A stretch of 64,000 bases of DNA from contig NC_057925.1 in NCBI RefSeq assembly GCF_018873765.1, positions 48,391,010 through 48,455,009 on the forward strand, read 5' to 3'. The notes under the pieces were generated by a model that did not search any database, was not told where the DNA came from, and was given only the letters and a program-made list of their open reading frames with translations. Source of the stretch: Telopea speciosissima. Lineage: Eukaryota > Streptophyta > Magnoliopsida > Proteales > Proteaceae. The translations under genes were made by a program, and so were the position numbers. Positions 13,198 through 23,549 of the stretch are shown here, piece after piece (the stretch's first letter is position 1; each line of letters starts with the position of its first letter).

Positions 13198-13701
13198 CTA
13201 ATGAACCCCAAATTCTGAAATGGTGGGCAAAGACGGTCGCCATTTGTGACACAGCTCTCTGAGTGGGGAAGTCTAAAGGACCCGTGTCGTCTGGACTCTG
13301 TTAGTATAGTTCAATAGCAACTCCAACTGCTTCTTAGTCAGCAGAACCATAAGATTACAGACACTACAACCATCATCGCCAGTCATTTTCTGAGAAACAG
13401 GAAGGCTACATGACTCTGTAAAGGGCGGATTGAGATGGTAAACCTTGCCTGATACCAACTTAGAGTCAGGAGACAATGGCTAGTGGGTCTTGGAATGTTG
13501 CACCACTTTGTTGCAGCCTTGGTAAGAATACAAATTGATCTGTTTGACTTGAGTCGAGGTTGAGGGTATAGAATCTTTTCCTTCATTGAAGAGTTGTCTT
13601 ATGCCCTCTAATGGTGAGCAGAGCACATCCATGCAGTTGCCCCATGGCGTGCAGATAGTTTTTTGGAGTGTCAATGAGGGTTCATCTGTACTCTTCTCCA
13701 T
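13198..13701 (-). pseudogene. DUF4228/PADRE-like pseudogene
   Basis: One minus-strand frame reads through 13701-13198 with two internal TAG codons, at 13480-13482 and 13273-13275. The pieces resemble plant DUF4228 (PADRE) proteins, small products often induced by stress. I see a GNCMDV start-like motif, then LSPDSKLVSGKVYHLNP (the usual L..D..L..G..Y.L.P block), then LTKKQLELLL, and after the second stop WRPSLPTISEFG, typical of the family's C-terminus. The expected MGNC start is disrupted: ATGGGG at 13645 is one base out of frame with the rest, as if a G had been gained. With a broken start and two stops this is most likely a decayed copy. It could instead be functional only if translation is unusual. 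The family call rests on remembered motifs. Confidence 0.55.
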
Positions 13702-14766
13702 CCCTGTAGATTCCTTTACTCTTTATATGTGAATCTAGTAGATTTGAATGCCTTGGACAGTCCTCTGCTGCAGGTGAAGAGAGAATAGAAGGGAGTGGAA
13801 GTGGTGGGAAAATTCGGGTTCCTTCTTGGTGAAATTTCCAAATTGAAGATCTTAGAAACTTGGGTCACTTTAACTATTCTCATGACAAAGTTTGGGCCAA
13901 TTGTTCTATGACTGAGGTTCAGTGTCTTCTTTAGACTGCAGCTCTGACACCATCACCGACTAATCCTGTGGATAAGTGATTTCCTCAGATTCAATTAACT
14001 AAGAAATTTTGTATTGGCTGTAGAAATTGTTCCATTCTGGTAAAGAAGTCTGCAATTCTCAATAATGTGGTACAAACCAGGACGGGGGGCACCCTTGAGA
14101 AGCACCTTTGCCCTTCACGCAGTTTAGGCTCTAAAACCTTATTCCACTCTTAACCCATAAGGGGGGCAAAAGATCCTCTCTCATATGTGACAAACCCTTG
14201 CAACAAATCCTCTCTCATAGCTCATTGTTTCATCAGATCAACAGCAAAGGAATAAGCAGATTTTTGGCATCACCTAAACATTGAAGCAAAACCCCCGACT
14301 TGCCTTACCTAACGTCCACGGGCTGGGACTGTCCCCCAATAACTATCACCATCAAACCTACAGAGCCTGCCTCCATAAGTAAGTCCTCAAAGAAACACCG
14401 AGTACAAGAACACATTTAAGACCCTTAGATGTTATATTTTACTGTCTGAATTGGCAAATTATCATTCTGAGATTACTGAAATGCCAGAATGAGTTTTCTG
14501 AATGCAAAACAAAAATGGCCACCAGAACAAATTTTATGTGTTTTTTGAATCATTAGCAAGTGTGGATGTTCTACAGATAGGACACTCAGACCAGAAAAAA
14601 CATTAAGGGTTTAAAAAACTATTCTTGTATTACTAAGTACAAAATTTGTTCTCCCAGGAGAATTACATAATAAAAGGAACCAAGAAGAACAGTTATAGAG
14701 AAGATCCACATACCATTCAAAGAGAATATGCAATGGACTTCTGAAACTATTTTTTGCAGATAAAGC
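13702..14766. other. Spacer, no gene seen
   Basis: Nothing I recognise on either strand. The left part may be former promoter or leader of the DUF4228-like pseudogene. The right part is the 3' flank of the PPR-SMR gene. Confidence 0.4.
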
Positions 14767-16914
14767 CTAAGTAGTCACCAGTTCAGCTGATCTCCTCGAC
14801 TCCAACCATGATTTGGCGGCAACATTTGTAGTTAAAAACCAGCCAACCTTATCAGGGGCCTCGTGGAATGGGGCACTTATTTCCTTCAAGTGCGACTCCA
14901 AGACACTTGCCAGTGCTTTGTCCGAGTATTTGTGCTTGCCATGGCCAGTATTTATTGCAAGCACCGATGGCAGCTCCTCCCCATTCTCTAGTGCTTTGGA
15001 TAAGTCACTAATCCAAACATGCAATGCAGTCAGGGCAGCGCCAGGAGAGAGACTCTTCAAATGTAGTGACCACTGTGTCGGAGACTTAGATTGAATACCT
15101 CTGTATATATCTAGTGTGAGCCCCAGGTCTAATAGCTCACAAGCTCTTTCCAACAAATTGAGGTTAACACAGATATCAATCAAGCAATTGCAATAACCCT
15201 TCTGGACATCTGTGCTAATTGAATTGAAGAGCTCATTGGCTTCTTGTTTAAACAACCCATTGTCGGTTTCCTCTGCCACCAGTCGTTTAACCATAACACC
15301 CAGTTTGGAATTAGCCATCTCAATGCACTCAGTCAACTTATCAAGTTCTTCTTTTGGCGTCTGGGTCATCACATTCAGGAGACAACCTGTAAACCGATCA
15401 TCGGGAGTTATACCCAATTCTAGAAGTCGGTTGAAAGTCTTCACAACATCATCTATCCGATTAGCTTTTCCGTAGCACTGGATGAGCGATGTCAACACAA
15501 AAATGTTAGGCTCAAAACCTGCATCCAACATCTCATTGAATGTGATTTCTGCCTCCAAAACTTTACCACTACAAGAATATATGGTAATCAAGGATGAAAA
15601 TGTCCAACTGTCAGGCTTACAAGTAGACTTCTTCAAGTCTTCATAGATCTCAACAGCTTCATCAGTGTAACCTATATCAGCACACATTGCTAAGAGGGTG
15701 TTATAGAGAACCACATTCAACTCTAAACCCTTGCCCTTCATCTCTCTAAACACATCGAGGGCGTCTTGAGGATAACGGGCTCTACCATATCCTCGTAGAA
15801 GAGCTGCGTAGGTTGCCCAATTTGGTGAAAACCCATTGTTGATCATCTCTTTATAGACAGACTTTACCTGCCATGGCCTCTTTGCTCTCCCCATGGCATC
15901 CAACAATGTGTTATAGATAACCAAGTTTGGTTTCACTCCTAAAGCCTTCATTTCTTCATAGACATTCAAGGCCCCATCAAAGTTACCCGAAATTCCATAT
16001 ATCTTGATCAACGTAGAGAATGTGACCAAATCAATGCGCCATCTCTCCGTCCTTGCACGATCGTACAAACTAAGGGCCTTGTCAACATTACCTGCTCGAC
16101 CATAAGCATCTATCATAGCCGAGTACGTGACATCATCAGGATTGCACCCGAAGTCTGGCATCTTCTCGAACCACTCTACAGCCTTATTGGGCAAAGAACA
16201 AAACCTCGCGCAGCTGATTATAGTCGAGAATGTAACGTTGTCAGGTTTGACACCCCTCACAAGCATTTCTTCGAACAACTTCTCTGCTTTATCAAATATC
16301 CGATTCTTTTTAAAAACCTTTAAGGTTACGTTATAAAGGATTACCTCTCGCTTTGGTTTCAGTTTCTGTTGGAAGACCTTAAGAGCAAGAGACGCAGTTA
16401 CAGGGTTCTCCATGTTATTAAGAATAATAACAGCATCTTGCTCCAAGGGGCTCTCGCCCAGACTATTTAACACTTTGAGGACATCTTCCTCAGTCGGGTT
16501 GCAGGAATTCAGAGACGCAGCGAGTTTCGTAAGTAACGAATACCTGGAATCATACGACTGCTGTCGAAGCTGGGCAGCTCGGGGGCTCTTGGGGTTTACC
16601 CAGATATAGCTTTTGGATGAAGGAGCGGTTTTCCCATCTGGGTTTGGAGACTCTTCTTGTGGCTCGGAAGGATTAGGGAATGGACCTTGAGGTTCTTGAG
16701 GAACAGTATCTCGCAGAGAAACATGAGGAAATGAAGAGAGAGAAATCGTTGGTTGAGATGAGCGGGAGTGAAGTTTAAGAGGGCAGCTGAAGTTTTTGGG
16801 ATTCCAGGAAAAGAGAGATGGAGCGACATGGAACACTGGTGTAGAAGAAAGAGGGCTGCTGAGAGTGAGGTGGCTATGGCAGAAATTGGATGGTGAAGAG
16901 AGATGGGGAGCCAT
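14767..16914 (-). CDS. SVR7: Plastid PPR-SMR protein, SVR7/ATP4 type
   Basis: Single-exon gene for 715 residues. It belongs to the pentatricopeptide-repeat plus SMR class; its Arabidopsis relative SVR7 (AT4G16390) and maize ATP4 act in chloroplast RNA processing and translation, notably of ATP synthase messages. Residues 1-60 are Ser/Pro-rich with few acidic residues, as in a transit peptide. The conserved block YIWVNPKSPRAAQLR follows at about 103-117. About nine PPR motifs run from about 190 to 505 at 35-residue spacing (VILYN, DNVTFS, DDVTYS, DLVTFS, NLVIYN, NWATYA, NVVLYN, DSWTFS, NIFVLT). The SMR domain occupies about 628-695 and includes ALHVWISDLSKAL and NTGHGKHKYS. Length matches the family (about 700). 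The frame is intact and a TATA box lies just upstream. Orthology to SVR7 is inferred from overall sequence resemblance. Confidence 0.93.
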   Translation of the reverse strand: MAPHLSSPSNFCHSHLTLSSPLSSTPVFHVAPSLFSWNPKNFSCPLKLHSRSSQPTISLSSFPHVSLRDTVPQEPQGPFPNPSEPQEESPNPDGKTAPSSKSYIWVNPKSPRAAQLRQQSYDSRYSLLTKLAASLNSCNPTEEDVLKVLNSLGESPLEQDAVIILNNMENPVTASLALKVFQQKLKPKREVILYNVTLKVFKKNRIFDKAEKLFEEMLVRGVKPDNVTFSTIISCARFCSLPNKAVEWFEKMPDFGCNPDDVTYSAMIDAYGRAGNVDKALSLYDRARTERWRIDLVTFSTLIKIYGISGNFDGALNVYEEMKALGVKPNLVIYNTLLDAMGRAKRPWQVKSVYKEMINNGFSPNWATYAALLRGYGRARYPQDALDVFREMKGKGLELNVVLYNTLLAMCADIGYTDEAVEIYEDLKKSTCKPDSWTFSSLITIYSCSGKVLEAEITFNEMLDAGFEPNIFVLTSLIQCYGKANRIDDVVKTFNRLLELGITPDDRFTGCLLNVMTQTPKEELDKLTECIEMANSKLGVMVKRLVAEETDNGLFKQEANELFNSISTDVQKGYCNCLIDICVNLNLLERACELLDLGLTLDIYRGIQSKSPTQWSLHLKSLSPGAALTALHVWISDLSKALENGEELPSVLAINTGHGKHKYSDKALASVLESHLKEISAPFHEAPDKVGWFLTTNVAAKSWLESRRSAELVTT

Positions 16915-16952
16915 TTTCCTCCCCCAGTTGTGTGCGAATTTCGGTCGTTTAT

Positions 16953-16961
16953 CTTTATATA
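16953..16961 (-). promoter_or_regulatory. TATA box of the PPR-SMR gene
   Basis: TATATAAAG on the minus strand, about 40 bases before the ATG at 16914. The spacing implies a very short 5' leader. No other TATA-like word lies closer. Confidence 0.5.
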
Positions 16962-17130
16962 GAAAAGAACTGATAAAGCTGGTAAAATTCTTTTTTTTTT
17001 TTGACCTTTTTTATTTTTAGGTAAGGAGAATTCAATTCCGAAGTCAAAACATGTGAGACAATGAATGGTGAATTCCAATAATCTCTATCAATTTCTTCCT
17101 TAAAAAAAAATCTCAATCAATCAATTAAGG

Positions 17131-19026
17131 ATTCACATCCTCTACTACCTGTACTTCCATCTTGCTTCCGGAGCTTGTCGGTGCACCACCTGTCTTTATG
17201 AACTTCCAACGGTTGTAAATGAATGAATTCAAAATTTTTTGAATTTCACTTGAGTCCTGTTTTAACCACCATAAACTCCTCTCAAACCAATCCAATCGAT
17301 TCTTAACAATCAAACCGAACCCAACCCAACCTTTTTCACAACCCTACCACTTAACATCGTTTACATCGTTTTGTTCAAACCCTTCTTCCCAAACGAACAC
17401 CGCCGTTGCTGCTCTTTCTCCCATGAACATCATCTTCGCTGTTGCTGCTCAAAACAATTCCGGTGAGATCACAGAGTTCGACCAACGTTTCAAAGCCCTT
17501 CTTCTCCTCTACTATGGCACCGTCTCAGACTATTCAAAGCCATTCTTCTCCTCTTCAAACTCTGTAGAGCCTTGTCCATGAACCAAGCTGCTTGATCTGG
17601 GCCTTTCTTCTACCTGTTCTTGGTTGAATATTACCCTATAATTCCATCATTCCAACGTTGGACTGTAATCATGCCCTAGGCACCCACCGCCAACCATTGC
17701 AGCTTCACAACCTTCACCATGGGTATATTCTCATGTCATTGGACTAGCATCTGCTATTATTTAAGAAGAAGAAAGAAAACATTAAAAACTCACACTTAAT
17801 GGCCTTTGTCAATGAACTTGACTCAGCTCAATCAAGCCTTTTCACAATTAAATGGGATTTTGATCTTGTTTCTCCATTCAACTCTGTTTTTTGCCAATAA
17901 CTGCATATGGAAAGGTTTTGCTTGCAAATAATTGCTTATAGGTGATAGAGGGTTTTCCTTGCATATCTCACGATAAGGCCTTTTAAACTTTGTAACAGTG
18001 GGGTATCAAGAACTTTGTAATGATGCAGCTATAATGGAAAATTCCCAGAACTGAATCTAATCAAACCATTGAAGTTTGAGTAGAGGCCAATTTGTTTATT
18101 TAGGTTGGGTCCAGTCCGGCAGCTTGGTGGAAGAAGAGGAAAAGGGAGAGAAGAGGAGAAGGGAGCGATGGATTTACACTGAACTTGCAAGTGATCAAAA
18201 TCAAAATACCCATTTTGTTCCTTCTTCTTAAGATTTTTTTAATTATTTTCTTCCATGAAATCTGAAAGTAAACAAATACTAAGAAGCAGGAACTAATCTG
18301 TTACTGGAACTTAGCTTTTTATTCTGTAATTCGTGTAATATATTCTTTTATCTTCAGATTCAAGGGGGTTGCTTTCTTTCTTCTTTTTTTTTTGTTTTTT
18401 TTCTGAGATCAATGTATCAGGTCTCTGATACAGCTTGGTATGGTTCAGATTTGTTCTAAATCAGATGAATAAGAAGGCACGTTAGCTACTACTGGAACTA
18501 ACCCATCTCTGTATTTACATTGAAACGATCTGGAAGAAGACGAAGAGACACAAAGAAGAGAACCAGAACTGGCAGATAAAGAAGAAGAAGAAGAAAAGAT
18601 GAGTTGGGTTCTAGTTTTCTTGGTGGGAAGTCTTTGTGATGGTACTGGAAAAGAAGGAAAAATTGCGGAGTGCATTAGATCCCCATGAGCCATGGCCATG
18701 AACGATGGAGTTGGAGTTGCTCTGAGTTTTTCTCTGAGTATTTCCGAAGAAGAGGAGAAGTTCAGATTTAGGGATTTTTCTAAAAGAGAGGAGATTTGAG
18801 GGTTGATGGGTTTGGGGTTTGGTTTGAGTGAGTTTAAATCGATCGGGTTGGATGGTTTAATGGTTTAAGACTTGGTTCAAAGGTCTCATCAGATTTTGAA
18901 ACCATTTTGATTTTTTTTGAATTCTTTCAATCCCAAACATTAGATTCCTGTCAGGCCAGGTGGCACGATATGCATGCACGAAAGTAGGATGGAAGTACAG
19001 GTAATGGAAGTAGAGGATGTGAATCG
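17131..19026. mobile_element. Candidate Pack-MULE, 1.9 kb
   Basis: The ends are inverted: ATTCACATCCTCTACT at 17131 matches the reverse complement of the right end, where AGTAGAGGATGTGAAT finishes at 19024. Beyond a 6-bp gap both continue ACCTGTACTTCCATC, and patchy similarity extends for perhaps 150-200 bp (CCACCTG, GAATTCAAAA). The 11-bp direct repeat ATCAATTAAGG flanks it exactly, at 17120-17130 and 19027-19037. Long inverted ends with a 9-11 bp duplication are the hallmark of Mutator-like elements. No transposase is visible. Instead the interior holds a gene-like leader and first exon on the minus strand (18445-18850). That combination is what defines a Pack-MULE. Short relatives of its ends lie at 19114-19243, 20638-20826 and 44548-44726. 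Confidence 0.7.
18445..18699 (-). pseudogene. Orphan transit-peptide-like exon inside the Pack-MULE
   Basis: An 84-codon minus-strand ORF starting at 18699. The predicted product is rich in Ser, begins MAMAHGDLMHSAIFPSFPVP and has Arg/Lys but few acidic residues, as in a chloroplast transit peptide. Its upstream flank (18700-18850) is the pyrimidine-rich, CTCTT/CTTCTTC type expected of a plant 5' leader. No second exon or mature domain follows toward lower coordinates; the frame ends shortly after at a TGA. I read this as a captured first exon of a plastid-protein gene, but I do not recognise the donor. It could also be a new short gene driven by the captured promoter. Confidence 0.4.
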
Positions 19027-19113
19027 ATCAATTAAGGAGTGGGATTAAAAAAAAAAAAAAAGTGGGATTTGGTCAAGTTGTCGTATAAGTATTGGGAATG
19101 TGTGTTAGTTTGC

Positions 19114-19243
19114 GGGCTCTTCTACTTCCAAAGTTTGTACTTCCATCCTACTTCCATGAGCTCCCAGGTGGCAGTGTGAGCTTCCAGGGAGCTCATGGAA
19201 GTAGGATGGAAGTACAAGCTTTGGCAGTAGAGGAATCGGATCC
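19114..19243. mobile_element. Palindromic MITE, family 1
   Basis: A 130-bp near-perfect palindrome with arms sharing TTGTACTTCCATCCTACTTC. It is flanked by the exact 9-bp duplication TTAGTTTGC at 19105-19113 and 19244-19252. The arm sequence also matches the ends of the 17131-19026 element, only 77 bp away, so this is a non-autonomous relative. Confidence 0.75.
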
Positions 19244-19329
19244 TTAGTTTGCCCAACCGTCCGATGTGCGTTGGAGAGGATCTCGACTTCAAAGAAATAG
19301 TAATCTTGCCTGTATAGATATTTTAAAAA

Positions 19330-19497
19330 ATGAAAAGCAATCTTTTGTCTAGGAATGTGGCCTATGCTAGCACTCTCATGTGTGTCTCCTCCTCAAAACA
19401 AGGAGATAGAGATATCTTTCCATATGGGGAAGAGAGTGATAGACTCGTGAGAGTGCTAGCATAGGCCACACTCCTGGACGGAATTCTTTTTCTGGGA
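19330..19497. mobile_element. Palindromic MITE, family 3, copy A
   Basis: Inverted arms GTGGCCTATGCTAGCACTCT on the left and AGAGTGCTAGCATAGGCCAC on the right, about 55 bp apart. A diverged copy lies at 29896-30062 with the same GTGGCCTA...GTAGGCC arms. I could not define a target duplication for this copy. Confidence 0.6.
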
Positions 19498-20267
19498 GTT
19501 CTATTTCCGTTAGAAAATTATCGAGGTTGACATAATATCAAATTCTTACACTAAAAGTCAACCAAATATCCTTGTATGTGTTACTTTATTTCCTTGTATT
19601 CTCTTTGTTAGAAAAAAAAATTCCTTTTTTATGGTATTTTCCAAACATATTTTGCCACTTGGCTTTCTTTATTTTGGTGAGACTGCAGGACTGAGCAAGG
19701 GAGATGATGGATGGTGCCATGATGGGTTGCAACCTCTAGATGGAGAGAGAGAGAGAGAGAGAGAGATGGATTGACCAATCCAACGATCAATAAGGTGCTA
19801 GCGTAGGGATGTGTGGGAGATTCTATTCCACTCTCGTAGATCAGAGAACCCTTTTCCAAACTGCCACGCGATAAACATGTACACTAAAGAAACTCTTAGG
19901 CCTCATCTGTTTGACGGGGAGGATGGGGTAGGAATGTTGTGAGACTGAGTACCACAGTGTAGTGGCTTGGAGAGCAGGGGTGGGATTTTTTACTTTTCCC
20001 ATGAAAGTCCTTTGTTTTTATGGGACTTTAGATAACATAAAGGTGGGATTGCAAGTACCAAATCACCAGACAAAGCATTTAATGTTATTCCCTGAGCTTT
20101 TGTAAGTTCACCACCCCCATGTTAGCACTTTCCACCCAACCCCGCGCTCCTGTTTGTGATCTATTTGAGGGGAAATTGTATCAGGATAGTTCTATTGTTG
20201 AACTTATGTTCACCTCACCTAAGAGTATGTCCCAAATCTCCGAGCATGGTGTACCAGGTATCAAGCA

Positions 20268-20432
20268 TTCGAGTGAGGGAAAAAAGCGGAAGTGAGGTTT
20301 TTGGTGTGTTTGGTATGCATTCTAGGTTGGTTTCACATTCTCAAGTGATAAAAAACAACTATTTTTATCATCCAAGAATGCGAAATCGACTTAGAATGCT
20401 TTCCAAAAATGCATATCAAACACTACCTTAGT
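20268..20432. mobile_element. Short inverted-repeat element, hAT-like ends
   Basis: About 160 bp. The left end GTGTTTGGTATGCATTCT is inverted at the right end as AATGCATATCAAACACTA. Ends of the form GTGTTTGG are common in plant hAT-type MITEs. No clear target duplication. Confidence 0.45.
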
Positions 20433-20637
20433 GTGATGATGTCTGAGAAGATGATGACCCTTGTCTGTGAGATGACAACAGAGGCTGATCATCATCATAC
20501 TTCTCCCACTAAAAAGATTGTTAAAACCTCTGAGGAGTTTGGTCTTGGTCACAAATCTATAGACATGGAAACACCTAGGGATTCCAATTGGGTGTTACAT
20601 TCCTGTTATCATTTTGCTATCTCTTAATCATCGTGCT

Positions 20638-20826
20638 AGAATCGACATCTTCTACTTCTGCCTGCCCCTACTTCCGTATGCGCCTTATACACAACAAGGC
20701 GCGCAAAGACCGTCTTACCCCCACCGGGCAAGGTGCTCGGGCAGGGGTAAGGAGGTCTTTGCACACCCCGTTGTGTGTAGGACGCACATAGAAGTAGGGG
20801 CAGGCGGAAGTAGAGGATCCGACTCT
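20638..20826. mobile_element. Palindromic MITE, family 1
   Basis: A 189-bp palindrome. The left arm carries CTACTTCTGCCTGCCCCTAC and the right arm GTAGGGGCAGGCGGAAGTAG. It is flanked by the exact 8-bp repeat ATCGTGCT at 20630-20637 and 20827-20834. Central words TCTTACCCCC and GGGGTAAGGAG give further inner pairing. A close relative is at 44548-44726. Confidence 0.75.
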
Positions 20827-20834
20827 ATCGTGCT

Positions 20835-22461
20835 CTTATGCGTTGTTGTAGGTTTGTTCTCTTATGAGGTCTTTTTCTTGTTCTCTGTGGTTTATTCTTC
20901 TTGTGTTTGTTCTAGTTTCATTTGTTTCTGTTTGTTCATTATGAAAAAATAGTATTTGTACCGGATATGTTTGAGCAGTATGGAAAACCCTATCTACGTG
21001 GGTCATGCAAGGAATCAACACCTCTTTATGTTTTTTTTTTTTTTTTTTTGTTTTTGTAATTAATGAGACGCTTATGAATGTGGTTTTAACAAATTTAAAA
21101 GGGAATGGTTTTCATTCATAAAAAAATAAAAAAAGGAATGGTTTTCCTCGTCAACACATCCATTATGGAATCAATAGAATGCACAAATATATTGATGTTT
21201 ACAATTGGACGGGACTACAAATTTGTGGGTAGATAGACTCTAAGTCCCCTACTCACATGCCAGGTTTCATCGCAAATAGAGCCAGCCAAGTGGTTTAACA
21301 ATGCTTTGAAAATCCAATGAAAAAATGAAACTTACTGAAATAAATGACGACTAGAAAATATGAGGGAAACATGCCAATATATGAATAGTATATGATTGAA
21401 TTTGAGTATGAAATTTCAACATATGATCAATCTAGATCATTTCCTAGATATCCAATGGATAAATTTTCTACATTACCCTCCCACAAGGCACAATTAAGGG
21501 AGTGGGAGTGGGCCTCCGTTACCATCTCTATTCCAACAATTCTCAGATGCAATCATCTCATACCTCGACAACATTGTATATGACCCTCCAGGAACTTGTT
21601 TGACATAAGATCTACTGACGCACACAAGGCCCTGATAGGACTCTTTCTTCGCTTTGTTTTAAGGAAGAACCATTACATAATATATGTGAATTCACCATCT
21701 GGGTTTCTGGGGTGCGCTTCTCTAAGAATCCGTTTTGAGACTTAGAGGGGCTAAGTATCGAAAATATAACTCAGGCCCAGAGCACCTGAAGACGTGCAAA
21801 AAAGAAATGGTGATACATAGAAACTTTTGCCGATTGAAAATAAAAACCTAGTCTACATGACCAAGTGCTTACAAATTCATGACAAGAACCCTTAAAATTT
21901 GGGGATTCCTTAACTAATTTAGTAGGTAATTAATTTTTTTTTCAAATAAATAATCCTACAGATAAATTGAAGAAATTATGTCAAGCCACTAAATGAGATA
22001 TTAATTTTGGATAAATGATATGACACATCAAACACCCAAATTGATAACAATTAGTTATGCCAATTGTACTTTCATATTTTCTATCTTAATAAATGGAAGC
22101 AAAAGTGTTATAGGATAGGGCAAACTGGCACAAAAGACACCATATTTGTTTGGTGTAAGAATGAAAGCATAAAAGTTTGGGAGAGAATAATATACTTAAA
22201 TAGATAAATATTTATAAAAAAAGGTCGTATTCAGTGCATAAGGCTCCCACGATTAGCTGTGTATAAAAGGTGCTTTTCCTTCTCCCACGACAAAGGAGGT
22301 ATAATCCTTCACCGTGGATCATGATGTACATAGGATAGGATCAAAAAGTAAACCTTTCTCTTATGGGGGTAATAATGACCCTTGATTCGTCAGGGTTTCC
22401 TTCTCCCATGTGGAGGAAAACTTTCTCCAATATATATATTTGATAATTGAAAAAAACAGAA
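20835..22461. other. Gene-free stretch
   Basis: No gene or clear repeat recognised. Contains a poly(T) run near 21030-21050. Confidence 0.4.
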
Positions 22462-22851
22462 GGGTAAATTATATGTCACCCTCAGATTTTCAAACGAAAC
22501 TCAGATCACCCCCTGGTTTTTGAAAAAACTCAAATCACCCTTTAGTTTAGATGCCAATATGACAAATTAGTTCCTACCATTAGTTTTATGATGTTAAGTG
22601 ATGATGTCAACAAGTTAAATAAATTTAAATCCTTAAACTACCCTTGACCAATATTAAAGATGAAGGAAAGGTAGTATTGTAAATTTAATTATAATATTTT
22701 AGTACAAGAGTAAAATAGTCCTTTCACACCAATAACTAACAACAAATTAACACCGTTATAGTAGAGGGGGTAATTTAAGATTTGAGTTTTTTCAAAAACT
22801 AGGGAATGATCTGAGTTTCGCTTGAACTAATAGATGACGTGTAATTTACCC
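22462..22851. mobile_element. 390-bp terminal-inverted-repeat element
   Basis: Ends are inverted over about 85 bp: GGGTAAATTATATGTCACC on the left, and GGTGTAAATTACCC-like sequence (GACGTGTAATTTACCC) on the right. Both arms then contain GAAACTCAGATCA and TTTTTGAAAAAACTCAAATC. The AT-rich centre has no ORF. Weakly related sequence occurs at about 46220-46420. Typical of a plant MITE; superfamily not determined. Confidence 0.6.
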
Positions 22852-23549
22852 CAAAAAAAACCTCATCATGACTTTTTAAATTGTTTGGAGATTGTCAAAA
22901 TTTTCTCTATCAATTCTTTGACTGTTTTTTCACCAAAACCAAGAAATATGAACTTTTTATAAAAAAAAAAACGTATTTTAAAATGATATAGATTGTAGAA
23001 CTAGAGATAGCCCCCAATAGCCCTACACTAGCAACACCTTAACTACCAACAGCATTTTGTAAAAGGTAGGTGCCAAATCAATGTGTGCAAGTGATAGAAC
23101 TATCGTGTAGTTCCATGCCTTTGTAATAGGAAAGAAAAGAAAAGAAAAACATAATAAAAAAATCATGTTGAAGGCATCCGCAAAAATAATTTTTTTTTCT
23201 TTTTTAAAAATAACCTAATATTTTCCTCTAACATATATGATTATATTCTTGGACCCCATTTACTAGGATGTTAAAAGTGATAAAATATTTATGCACATGT
23301 CCTTAGCCAGCCACTTGTCATCATACCATACTTCTAAAAAGGAGAAACAGCATTCTAGAAGATTCAAATGGTCATGGAAAATTTCAGCCTCATCAATCTA
23401 TGTGTTCATCTCCAAACAAACTTCAACATTAATTAAAAAAAAGTCACATATTCTATTAAGCTTAAAGATGCATCCTTTTTTTCTTTTTCTTTTTTAACTT
23501 CTACAAAGTTTTTTTAAATCTTAGCAAGGAAGATTTCTCTCGTTTTTCT

